Shown: positions 1 to 5,860 of the stretch, one piece after another
How positions within the stretch are numbered: the first letter of the stretch is position 1
Layout: each line of letters begins with the position of its first letter
Assembly: GCA_937990665.1 (NCBI GenBank)
Contig: CALKRF010000010.1
Coordinates: forward strand, 1-9,605
Direction: 5' to 3'
Length of the DNA stretch: 9,605 nucleotides
DNA from: an uncultured Atopobium sp.
Lineage (GTDB): Bacteria > Actinomycetota > Coriobacteriia > Coriobacteriales > Atopobiaceae
Position numbers and translations under genes: made by a program
The notes under the pieces: generated by a model
What the model was told of the DNA's origin: nothing
The model's input: only the letters and a program-made list of their open reading frames with translations
Database searches by the model: none

Positions 1-1030
1 GGTTGGCGAGAAACGCCTTGTAGCAGGAAACGCTCGTCTTATGGAGCAGGAGGGCATCAGCACACAAGAGTTGACTTCCCAGGCTCAGCAGCTAGCTGAA
101 CAGGCAAAAACACCACTGTACTTTGCACTTGAGGGTAAGCTTCTTGGCGTCATTGCTGTAGCCGATAAGGTTAAGCAGACCAGTGCGTCCACCATTGCTC
201 GCCTTCGTGCTATGGGCATCAAGTCTGTCATGCTTACCGGTGACCAGGCAACAACAGCAAACGTTATTGGTAAGGAGCTTGGCGTTGATCAGGTTATCTC
301 TGACGTCTTGCCTAGCCAAAAAGAGTCCTACATTAGGCAGTTCCAGGACGCTGGAGAAAACGTTGTCATGGTAGGCGATGGCATCAACGACGCTCCAGCA
401 CTCGCTCGAGCAAACGTGGGTATTGCCATTGGTGCAGGTACCGATGTTGCTATTGAGTCTGCTGACATTGTCTTGATGAAGTCTGATCCAGCCGACGTTG
501 CCACCTCAATTGAGCTCTCTCGAGCCACTATGACCAACATCAAAGAGAACCTGTTCTGGGCACTGTTCTATAACACCATTTGTATCCCTGTTGCTATGGG
601 CCTGTTATATCCATTTGGTATTTCGCTGAACCCTATGATTGGTGCAGCCGCCATGGGCTTCTCGTCAGTCTTTGTTGTATGCAATGCACTGCGTCTGCGC
701 ACCTGGAAGCCAAAGAATACCAGCTCAGCAACTCGCCAAGACGCTCATGACACAAAACCAGTCATTAACGTTCAACCTAAGTCCACAAACGACGCATCCG
801 CGTCACAGAAGGAGGAATCTTATATGGAGAAGAAACTAAACGTAGAGGGCATGTCTTGCCAGCACTGTGTTGCACACGTCACACAGGCTCTTGAGGCTGT
901 CGAGGGTGTCTCTAAGGCAACCGTTTCACTTGACGAGAAGAGCGCTGTAGTTGAGCTGTCTTCTGATGTTGCTGATAGCGTATTGGTTGACGCTGTTGTT
1001 CAGGCAGGATATGAGGCTACTATTGCCTAA
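1..1030 (+). CDS. copA: Cu+-exporting P-type ATPase, C-terminal part with fused CopZ-like domain (5' partial)
   Basis: The reading frame is already open at base 2 (VGEKRLVAGNARLMEQEG), so the true start lies upstream and 342 residues are visible. In order it shows the end of the ATP-binding domain, the MLTGDQ segment (about 229-246), the GDGINDAPAL hinge (about 374-403), then two C-terminal membrane helices. These carry the YN (FWALFYNTICIP) and MGFSSVFVVCNAL signatures, which in the P1B-1 family form the Cu+ sites. It should pump Cu+ out of the cytoplasm using ATP. Unusually, a hydrophilic linker of about 40 residues after the last helix joins a complete heavy-metal-associated domain with GMSCQHC (CxxC) at about 848-868. 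Most CopA proteins carry such domains N-terminally. The start of the C-terminal domain has its own SD and ATG (separate entry). The 3' end overlaps the convergent add gene by 11 bp. Copper specificity is well supported by the helix motifs; the N-terminal domains cannot be seen. Confidence 0.93.
   Translation, partial: VGEKRLVAGNARLMEQEGISTQELTSQAQQLAEQAKTPLYFALEGKLLGVIAVADKVKQTSASTIARLRAMGIKSVMLTGDQATTANVIGKELGVDQVISDVLPSQKESYIRQFQDAGENVVMVGDGINDAPALARANVGIAIGAGTDVAIESADIVLMKSDPADVATSIELSRATMTNIKENLFWALFYNTICIPVAMGLLYPFGISLNPMIGAAAMGFSSVFVVCNALRLRTWKPKNTSSATRQDAHDTKPVINVQPKSTNDASASQKEESYMEKKLNVEGMSCQHCVAHVTQALEAVEGVSKATVSLDEKSAVVELSSDVADSVLVDAVVQAGYEATIA
809..815 (+). promoter_or_regulatory. 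Strong internal Shine-Dalgarno inside copA
   Basis: AAGGAGG sits 8 nt before the in-frame ATG at 824. A motif this close to the anti-SD consensus is unexpected inside a linker-coding region and is the main argument for separate translation of the CopZ-like domain. Confidence 0.6.
824..1030 (+). CDS. copZ: Possible internally initiated CopZ-like copper chaperone nested in copA
   Basis: Within copA, and in the same frame, ATG 824 is preceded by AAGGAGG (809-815) with an 8-nt spacer, a near-ideal ribosome binding site. Initiation here would give a 68-residue protein starting MEKKLNVEGMSCQHC. That is a full-length heavy-metal-associated domain with the CxxC Cu+ ligands near residues 12-15, and the size and shape of a stand-alone CopZ chaperone, which delivers cytosolic Cu+ to CopA. 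The ATG lies exactly at the domain boundary, after a low-complexity linker. Either an ancestral copA-copZ pair fused while keeping the copZ SD, or the gene makes both a long CopA and free CopZ. E. coli copA is known to yield a separate chaperone through a frameshift; internal initiation would be a different route to a similar outcome. The site is plain to see; its use is inferred. Confidence 0.5.
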   Translation: MEKKLNVEGMSCQHCVAHVTQALEAVEGVSKATVSLDEKSAVVELSSDVADSVLVDAVVQAGYEATIA

Positions 1031-2018
1031 GGTAGGCAAGTAGACGATCCTTCTCGCTAGAATCACTAAATACCGCACGTGCAGCATTTTCAGCAAGCTC
1101 ACGTGCGGTATTTTTGTCTAGACCGCAGTGCTGCTGTAAAAGCTCAAACTCGCGCGAGAGCGTAGTGTTGGAGACAGTCATGTTGTCCGTGTTGATAGTA
1201 ACCGTTAAGCCAGCATCAAGCAGTTGCTCAAGCGGGAAGCACTCAATTGACTCAAAGATGCGCGTCTGAACGTTGCTGGTAGGGCAAATCTCAAGGGCAA
1301 CATTTGCAGCTTTGAGGTCCTGGATAACGCTTTTGTCTTCCAAGGATCGAACGCCGTGGCCGATACGTTGTGCGCCAAGTCGAAGCGCAGCCTTGATGCT
1401 TTCTGGACCAGCAGCTTCTCCCGCGTGGATAGTAAAAGGAACGTCTTTTCTTTGTGCTTCAGCAAAAAGTGACGAGAAATTCTCTGTGGCAAAGAGCGCT
1501 TCTGCTCCTGCTAAGTCTGCTGCTACGACGCCATTGCCAAGGTACGCTGCAGCCAGATCAATTGACTCTTCATTTTTGTGCTTAAGCTTTTCACCTGTGC
1601 CACGCATAGCGCAAATAAGGTATGCCGTGTGGAGCGCTGACTGTGGATGCTCTGCATAGAAGTCAGCTCTACCAGCAAGAGCAGCCTCAAGGACTTCTTG
1701 CTGAGAAAGACCTTCTGCAGTAAGGCTTCCTAGTGCAAAGCGGGGTTCAGCGTAGAGAATGCCCTCTGCGTCAAGCTGCTCATGAAATGCCTTTGCAACC
1801 GTACGAATGCCCTGTGCTGACTGCATAAGCTTGAGCGGCAGCTCAAATGTTGCAAGATACTGGTTAAGATCCTGGCAATGAGCCGGGACTTGCATCTTTT
1901 CTTTGAGTTCAGCCAAAGAGAAATCAAGTCCCGCATCTGCTGCAAGTTGAGCTGCGGCAGGAAGTGGGATTGATCCATCAAGGTGGACATGCAAATCGAT
2001 AAGAGCACAGGAGCTCAT
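1020..2018 (-). CDS. add: Adenosine deaminase
   Basis: This 332-residue protein matches the usual length of bacterial adenosine deaminases, which convert adenosine or deoxyadenosine to (deoxy)inosine in the cytosol during purine salvage. The zinc and catalytic motifs appear in order: HVHLDGS (H10, H12), THAGE-type FTIHAGEA (H198, E201), RIGHGV (H221), EICPTSN (243-249) and TINTDNM (D278). The residue after the zinc-binding Asp is Asn rather than the Asp of the mouse enzyme. As I recall, TDN is common in Gram-positive members, so I do not read this as loss of function. The ATG has AGGAGG at 2023-2028 with a short 4-nt spacer. It lies 65 bp downstream of the ADP-ribosylglycohydrolase stop region's start codon-free gap (45 nt intergenic), so the two are probably co-transcribed. 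Its 3' end overlaps convergent copA by 11 bp and contains copA's terminator. Confidence 0.93.
   Translation of the reverse strand: MSSCALIDLHVHLDGSIPLPAAAQLAADAGLDFSLAELKEKMQVPAHCQDLNQYLATFELPLKLMQSAQGIRTVAKAFHEQLDAEGILYAEPRFALGSLTAEGLSQQEVLEAALAGRADFYAEHPQSALHTAYLICAMRGTGEKLKHKNEESIDLAAAYLGNGVVAADLAGAEALFATENFSSLFAEAQRKDVPFTIHAGEAAGPESIKAALRLGAQRIGHGVRSLEDKSVIQDLKAANVALEICPTSNVQTRIFESIECFPLEQLLDAGLTVTINTDNMTVSNTTLSREFELLQQHCGLDKNTARELAENAARAVFSDSSEKDRLLAYLRQ
1068..1116 (+). terminator. Rho-independent terminator of copA, lying inside the add coding sequence
   Basis: A perfect 14-bp inverted repeat (AAATACCGCACGTG at 1068-1081; CACGTGCGGTATTT at 1100-1113) has an 18-nt loop that can add three more pairs (AGC 1083-1085 with GCT 1097-1099). 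It runs directly into TTTTT on the plus strand, 37 nt after the copA stop. It therefore fits copA termination. Both arms are at the same time codons of the opposing adenosine deaminase, encoding NTAR and ARAVF around residues 303-317. Read on the minus strand the hairpin is followed by only TTT, so it should terminate add transcription less efficiently. Confidence 0.75.
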
Positions 2019-2063
2019 GGCGCCTCCTACAAGAAACGTATGCTATGGCGCAAAGAGCGCAAA

Positions 2064-3098
2064 CTAGATAGCTACATCATACGGTAGGGAAGTGGCATTT
2101 TCCAAATCGTTTGCAAGTTTTTCAAACTGGTATCCATTGACGCGCTCAAGCAGACGTACTTCATCAGGCAAAACGTCATAGTGAATCTGTGAACAAATAG
2201 CGCAGGCAATAGACCCAATGGTGTCCGTGTCTCCACCCATTTCTGCAGCTATTCTTGCTGCTCTAGAGACTTTTCCTTGAGAGAGCTTAACTACCGCAAG
2301 AACTGCAGGGATGGTCTCTATAGTTTCATAACCACAGCCGCAGTAGTCGTAGATGTCTCTTGATGCTGCTAGGGGAGCCTCAAGGTTTTTGGCACCCTCG
2401 CAAAACTCCAGCGCCATGATGCACTTTTGATACATACTGGGCATAGGCATTTGTGTACCAATTTTTGTGTAGAGAGCTCGGTGTCCGTAACTTAAAGCAG
2501 TTTCAAGAGCGTCCTCTACCGTAAACGAGTTTTCAGAAAGACCTCTGCTTATGGCGGCCACAATCATTGCTGCGCCCATGATAGCTACGTTGGTTCCGTG
2601 CGTGGGAAGCGCAAGTTCAGTAACGCTGTTAATGAGCGCATGTTTGTCTTTCCAGCTCACAATTGAAGCCAATGGAGCACACTTCATGGCACATCCGTTA
2701 GTGGTACCAAGGCGTCCACACGTTTTAAGTGAGTGACCAGAAAGTCGATTGGCTAGTGCAGCTCTTGTGGAAGGACCAACTACCTGGGCAGCATTTGGCT
2801 CTGTTGCCACATAGTTTTCCAGTGCGTCAAAGTAGCTTGACTGATTAAAAATACCCTGGTTATCAATGATATTTTTAGTCAGAATGATTGCGTTTGCGGT
2901 GTCATCTGTGGTTTGACCTGCGGTAAAAGGTCTTCCAAAAAAGTCATTTTTAGGTGGATTTGAAAGACTTTGAACTCCATCAGGAAATGCAAAATCAATT
3001 TGGTGTGGTGACATCATCTCTGTTGGCATGCCATAGGCGTCACCATAGGCAAGGGCCGTAAGCATCCTATAGAGTTTGATTTTTCTTGCCGTATTCAT
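2064..3098 (-). CDS. ADP-ribosylglycohydrolase family protein
   Basis: The protein has 344 residues from ATG 3098, or 347 from an in-frame GTG at 3107. It has the hallmarks of the ARH/DraG family, cytosolic hydrolases that remove ADP-ribose from proteins or other ADP-ribosylated acceptors. Numbered from the GTG, these are AYGDAYGMPTE near the N-terminus (about 20-30), the metal-binding TTDDT (66-70), NGCAMKCAPLA (137-147) and GGDTDTIGSI (291-300), whose Asp residues complete the binuclear Mg site. I prefer ATG 3098. The GTG has AGAAG almost touching it, while the ATG lies 1 nt after the stop of a small upstream ORF and so could be translationally coupled. It is followed at 45 nt by add. The true substrate cannot be told from sequence; crystallin-type and ARH3-type members act on different acceptors. 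Confidence 0.88.
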   Translation of the reverse strand: MNTARKIKLYRMLTALAYGDAYGMPTEMMSPHQIDFAFPDGVQSLSNPPKNDFFGRPFTAGQTTDDTANAIILTKNIIDNQGIFNQSSYFDALENYVATEPNAAQVVGPSTRAALANRLSGHSLKTCGRLGTTNGCAMKCAPLASIVSWKDKHALINSVTELALPTHGTNVAIMGAAMIVAAISRGLSENSFTVEDALETALSYGHRALYTKIGTQMPMPSMYQKCIMALEFCEGAKNLEAPLAASRDIYDYCGCGYETIETIPAVLAVVKLSQGKVSRAARIAAEMGGDTDTIGSIACAICSQIHYDVLPDEVRLLERVNGYQFEKLANDLENATSLPYDVAI

Positions 3099-3099
3099 G

Positions 3100-3195
3100 T
3101 TACTCACGCTTCTTCATGCGAGAAGAACGTGATGTTTTGGCTCTGCAGAGACTATTTTTACCTGCAGAGATAAGCTTCTCATAGCAGTGTGCCAT
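3100..3195 (-). CDS. Small 31-residue ORF coupled to the ADP-ribosylglycohydrolase gene, function unknown
   Basis: ATG at 3195-3193 is preceded on the minus strand by GAGGGGAG with a 5-nt spacer, a convincing SD. The product begins MAHCYEKLISAG and ends SRSSRMKKRE. It is strongly basic, has two cysteines (residues 4 and 17), and has no membrane segment. Its TAA (3102-3100) is separated by one base from the ATG of the ADP-ribosylglycohydrolase, an arrangement typical of translational coupling. It could be a real small protein or a leader peptide controlling its neighbour. I recognise no family. Length alone would be unremarkable; the SD plus the exact junction make the case. A 9-bp direct repeat (CTGCAGAGA on the plus strand at 3143-3151 and 3162-3170) falls within it. 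Confidence 0.45.
   Translation of the reverse strand: MAHCYEKLISAGKNSLCRAKTSRSSRMKKRE
3141..3169. repeat. Inverted repeat within the small ORF
   Basis: CTCTGCAG (3141-3148) and CTGCAGAG (3162-3169) are perfect 8-bp inverted copies around a 13-nt A/T-rich centre. Each arm holds its own CTGCAG palindrome, so direct and inverted pairings are both possible. In the minus-strand transcript the hairpin would lie about 45-70 nt before the ADP-ribosylglycohydrolase start, with no U-tract. Confidence 0.5.
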
Positions 3196-3251
3196 GATCG
3201 CTCCCCTCAATTAGATATTCTCTGTCTTTGCAGGTTTTGTCTTTGCTGGCC

Positions 3252-3282
3252 GTAAGGAATACCTCACTCCTTAGATCCTTAC
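3252..3282 (-). repeat. Mutually exclusive stem-loops in putative leader
   Basis: Read on the minus strand, GTAAGGA (3282-3276) can pair with TCCTTAC (3258-3252). A second copy of the left arm, TAAGGA (3273-3268), can pair with the same right arm. Only one stem can form at a time, the geometry seen in RNA switches, but there is no U-tract or SD beside it. Confidence 0.35.
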
Positions 3283-3288
3283 TTTCCC

Positions 3289-3311
3289 AGCTTGTAGTCG
3301 CAATACAAGCT
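3289..3311. repeat. Perfect 8-bp hairpin
   Basis: AGCTTGTA (3289-3296) and TACAAGCT (3304-3311) flank the 7-nt loop GTCGCAA. It is not followed by a T-run on either strand, so it is not a canonical terminator. It may be an operator or leader RNA element of the minus-strand unit. Confidence 0.45.
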
Positions 3312-3463
3312 AGATGGCTCAGACAGAAAATATCTCCCCCAAGTATGTTTAAAGATATCAAATATTTAAGTATTACTACAGGGGGTAAGGCGTATTAATC
3401 GGTAGGCGGTAGCTGAAGAGAGCTTAGAGGCAACTTATTCACAATAGTGACTACATGCTGTTT

Positions 3464-3469
3464 TATATT
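3464..3469 (+). promoter_or_regulatory. Possible -10 box for the phospholipase-like operon
   Basis: TATATT matches five of six bases of the sigma-70 -10 consensus and lies 62 nt before ATG 3532. No good -35 box is found at 16-18 bp spacing. The near-palindrome TCACAATAGTGA (3439-3450) lies just upstream and might be a regulator site. Confidence 0.3.
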
Positions 3470-3531
3470 CTCTCTAACGCACTGAGCCATTGCTGGGTAA
3501 AATGGATGGTAGCAATCTGAAAGGAATGGAC

Positions 3532-4494
3532 ATGCCCGCAATTTTGACTCATGACTTCTTTGGTAAGGATGCCTTTGATATAGCTGCAGGCAAACTTGGT
3601 TTTTCTACGATGGAAGAGCGAGAAGCTTTTCTGTTGGGCAACCAAGGTCCAGATCCGCTGTTTTATTTAGCAGCAGATCCGCTGCTGCATCGCTACGCTA
3701 AATATGCGTCGATCATGCATAAAGAAAAAACGCCTGAACTCCTTCTTTCTATGCGAGACGCAATTGCGCCTCTGCCACTTAAAGACGTTGCGGTTGCTCG
3801 CGCCTATATTGCGGGATTTCTCTGCCACTATATGCTTGATTCCACTGCTCATCCTTTTGTCTATTACTGGCAAAACATGCTTACCTCTCAAGGTGTAGAG
3901 GGCTTGGATGAATCTGCTAAAAATCAAGTACATGCAGAGATCGAGAAAGACCTTGATGAGGCAATTCTTTATGCCCATCTTGGTAAAACAGTAGCTACCT
4001 ATAGGCCTTATAGCGAGGTTTTGAAGGCATCCCTGCATACGCTTTACGTTTTGGATAGGGTGTTTTTCTTTGCGTTGCTATGGACGTATGAAAAACCTAC
4101 CGATACCAGGATTTTCTCGTCAGCTGCTGTTGATTTTAGGATTATCCAGCATCTAGCGTATTCGCCAACAGGTAAGAAGAGAAAGCTACTTGGTCATCTT
4201 GAGCGTACCTTTGGTACAAATAGGTTCTCTTTGATTGAGGCGCTCTCTCACGGGGCAAGGGAATCCTCTGATTCTGATTTTGACAACAGAGCGGGAAATG
4301 AGTGGACTGATCCTTTTACGGGAGAGATTCGCAAAGAGAGCTTCTGGGATTTGTATGACCATGCGCTGGCAAATGTACCGTATGCACTTGACGTTTTCTT
4401 CTCGCCAGACTTTAATCTTGATACTGCAAAAGAGCTTACGCAAAATCTGAACTTTGATGGTCAGACGCTTGCAGATGAAGGTTCGACAGAATAG
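3532..4494 (+). CDS. Zinc-dependent phospholipase C-like protein
   Basis: This 320-residue protein has the layout of the Zn-dependent PLC / S1-P1-nuclease-like family. MPAILTHDFFG at the N-terminus supplies H7 and D8. GNQGPDPLFY follows at 36-45, then H63 and GFLCHYMLDSTAHPFVYY (95-112, with H99, D103 and H107). HAEIEKDLD (134-142) completes the His/Asp/Glu set expected to bind metal ions. I chose ATG 3532 because AAAGGA (3520-3525) is 6 nt upstream and family members commonly begin this way; TTG 3490, ATG 3502 and ATG 3526 are in frame but lack well-placed SD sites. It has no signal peptide, unlike the secreted clostridial toxin-type PLCs, so it is probably cytosolic and its substrate is unknown. 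Six bases separate it from the next gene, suggesting one operon with the phosphoesterase and DNA glycosylase genes. Confidence 0.8.
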   Translation: MPAILTHDFFGKDAFDIAAGKLGFSTMEEREAFLLGNQGPDPLFYLAADPLLHRYAKYASIMHKEKTPELLLSMRDAIAPLPLKDVAVARAYIAGFLCHYMLDSTAHPFVYYWQNMLTSQGVEGLDESAKNQVHAEIEKDLDEAILYAHLGKTVATYRPYSEVLKASLHTLYVLDRVFFFALLWTYEKPTDTRIFSSAAVDFRIIQHLAYSPTGKKRKLLGHLERTFGTNRFSLIEALSHGARESSDSDFDNRAGNEWTDPFTGEIRKESFWDLYDHALANVPYALDVFFSPDFNLDTAKELTQNLNFDGQTLADEGSTE

Positions 4495-4500
4495 GTTTTT

Positions 4501-5280
4501 GTGGCAACGTACGTTTTTTCTGATATTCACGGTCATGTGGAGCCGCTTAGGCGTGCTCTAGAGCGTATTAATCCAACCGAGTCAGACGTGTTCTATTGTC
4601 TTGGTGACATGATTGACCGTGGCCCTAGCTCGCTTGCCACTATAAAGACAATTCGCGCGCTTCCTAACTGCACCGTTTTAATGGGCAATCATGAGCAACT
4701 TGCGCTACAAGCATTGGCTCCAGAGGCGGATATTGAAGCTCAGTTTATGTGGCAGATTAACGGGGGAGACGCAACGCTTACTGAGCTCAAGACGCTTTCT
4801 GAAGAAGAGTATAGTGAGCTGATTGGCTGGCTGCAGGCACTTCCTTTGTACGTCACCGTTGAGGTCCAAGGTAGAGATTTTGTTCTGGTACATGCGGGCA
4901 TAAAGTCTAATGGTGTTCCCTTGCCAACCGCCTGGGATAAGGCTTCTTTGGAGCAGTATTTAAGCAAGCAGTCTGAAAACGATCTTTTGTGGATTCGTGA
5001 AGAGTTTTGGCAATATCCAACGGATTTCCGTACGTCAGAAGCAGCATATCCTATTGTAATTTGCGGTCATACACCCACACCTTTGTTAGCAAGCTTTGGT
5101 GCAAAAAACTTGAATCGCAGTGCCACCACTCCTGATGGTCTTGCGCAATGGGTCCAGTCAGATGGCGATAAGTGGGGAATTGACACGGGCACTACAGGTG
5201 GAGCTGGCTATGGCCAAGTAACTGTACTGCGCCTTGATGATTTGCAGGAGTTTGTTGAGCCGCTGCAAGAAGGCGAGTAG
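4501..5280 (+). CDS. PPP-family metallophosphoesterase (Ser/Thr phosphatase or ApaH-like)
   Basis: The 259-residue cytosolic protein carries the full calcineurin-like metallophosphoesterase set. This comprises SDIHGH (7-12), CLGDMIDRGP (33-42), MGNHE (61-65), VHAG (130-133) and CGHTP (188-192), followed by WGIDTG (225-230). GDxxDRG plus GNHE places it in the PPP branch, which includes bacterial PrpA/PrpE protein phosphatases and ApaH diadenosine tetraphosphatases. Length and the GIDTG ending fit both, so the substrate (phosphoprotein or dinucleotide) is open. The start is GTG 4501, giving MATYVFSDIHGH, the usual short lead into the first motif. A weak ATAGG (4491-4495) precedes it at the stop of the upstream gene, so translation is probably coupled. 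The next gene begins 2 nt after its stop. Confidence 0.85.
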   Translation: MATYVFSDIHGHVEPLRRALERINPTESDVFYCLGDMIDRGPSSLATIKTIRALPNCTVLMGNHEQLALQALAPEADIEAQFMWQINGGDATLTELKTLSEEEYSELIGWLQALPLYVTVEVQGRDFVLVHAGIKSNGVPLPTAWDKASLEQYLSKQSENDLLWIREEFWQYPTDFRTSEAAYPIVICGHTPTPLLASFGAKNLNRSATTPDGLAQWVQSDGDKWGIDTGTTGGAGYGQVTVLRLDDLQEFVEPLQEGE

Positions 5281-5282
5281 CT

Positions 5283-5840
5283 GTGGCTGCAAACAGACCT
5301 CAGCCTGCTGGCGATACTGCCAAAACTGCGCTTACGCATGTTGAGAACACGCTTGATCCCATTATTTTTCCGGACTCTCGCGTACTGCTCTTGGGATCAA
5401 TGCCTAGTCCCAAGTCTCGAGAAATTGGCTTTTATTTTGGCAACCCTCAGAATAGATTCTGGCGCGTAGTTGCCACGTTATATGGCGAGAAACCCCTCAA
5501 GTCCATACCTGAAAAGATTGACTTCTGCAAAAGACATCATCTTGCTCTTTGTGATGTGCTTAAGGCTTGTGACATTAAGGGTGCAAGTGACGCTTCAATT
5601 GCAAATCCAGTTCCACACAACATTGGTGCTCTTATTCAAGATTCATCAATCTGTGCCATTTTTACGCTTGGTGGGACGGCAACAAAATTTTACAAGCGCT
5701 ATACCGAGCTACAAACCGGTATTCCTGCACGTCAACTGCCCTCTACAAGCCCTGCTAATGCACGTATGTCAGTTGATGATTTAGTGGAAGAATTTTCCAT
5801 TATCAAAAAATTTACCAATTGTGAGTTGACAATATCCTAG
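5283..5840 (+). CDS. Hypoxanthine/uracil-DNA glycosylase (UDG superfamily, family 6-like)
   Basis: The 185-residue protein has the motifs of the hypoxanthine-DNA glycosylase branch of the uracil-DNA glycosylase superfamily. Motif 1 is LLLGSMPSPKSREIGFYFGN followed by PQNRFW (36-60), then LCDVLKACDIKGASD (89-103), and motif 2 is LPSTSPANAR (152-161). Such enzymes excise deaminated bases, chiefly hypoxanthine and in some cases uracil, to start base-excision repair. The start is GTG 5283, two bases after the phosphoesterase stop and 9 nt after AGAAGG (5268-5273). That start gives an N-terminal stretch of about 25 residues before conserved sequence. An alternative later start is possible, but I see no better SD. 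Co-transcription with the preceding two genes is likely from the 2-nt gap. The 3' end contains the promoter and dyad assigned to the next operon. Confidence 0.85.
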   Translation: MAANRPQPAGDTAKTALTHVENTLDPIIFPDSRVLLLGSMPSPKSREIGFYFGNPQNRFWRVVATLYGEKPLKSIPEKIDFCKRHHLALCDVLKACDIKGASDASIANPVPHNIGALIQDSSICAIFTLGGTATKFYKRYTELQTGIPARQLPSTSPANARMSVDDLVEEFSIIKKFTNCELTIS

Positions 5841-5853
5841 TTGCGACTAGGAT
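5826..5853 (+). promoter_or_regulatory. Candidate promoter of the amino-acid ABC transporter operon
   Basis: A perfect -35 TTGACA (5826-5831) is followed after 16 bp by TAGGAT (5848-5853), four of six bases of the -10 consensus, inside the 3' end of the glycosylase gene. Transcription would start around 5859-5861, at or beside the ATG of the short Cys-containing ORF. Confidence 0.5.
5834..5853. repeat. Perfect 8-bp dyad overlapping the promoter and glycosylase stop
   Basis: ATCCTAGT (5834-5841) and ACTAGGAT (5846-5853) surround the tetraloop TGCG. As DNA it spans the promoter spacer and the whole -10 box, as a repressor operator would. As RNA in a read-through transcript it would hide the AGGA that lies 8 nt before ATG 5861. 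It contains the glycosylase TAG and has no T-run, so it is a poor terminator. Confidence 0.5.
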
Positions 5854-5860
5854 TATACGC

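Larger units (their letters stand above)
3196..3489. other. Divergent intergenic region with repeats; probable minus-strand leader
   Basis: About 300 bases without a supported gene, between the minus-strand small ORF and the plus-strand phospholipase-like gene. On the minus strand it holds a 12-nt imperfect direct repeat (TGTCTTTGCnGG read on plus, 3223-3234 and 3238-3249). It also holds a pair of alternative stems sharing one arm (3252-3258 with 3276-3282 or 3268-3273) and a 7-nt-loop hairpin (3289-3311). An A/T-rich block at 3346-3376 is flanked by CCCCC and GGGGG runs (about 3336-3340 and 3381-3385). The only long open frame on the minus strand here starts with TTG and lacks coding character. 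I see no known riboswitch consensus. Confidence 0.4.

Noticed and set aside
1170..1190. Asn in place of the second Asp in the adenosine deaminase TDD motif (TDN, D278-N279).
   Set aside because: I recall this variant as frequent in Gram-positive adenosine deaminases; all zinc ligands and the catalytic Glu remain.
3179..3361. A 60-codon minus-strand open frame starting with TTG.
   Set aside because: No plausible SD at the TTG, no family resemblance, and its 3' part overlaps the better-supported 31-aa ORF in another frame.
3336..3390. CCCCC and GGGGG runs flanking an A/T-rich block, reminiscent of a CsoR-type copper operator.
   Set aside because: The arms are about 40 bp apart and not the compact GTA-C-run/G-run-TAC palindrome; the nearby genes are not copper genes.
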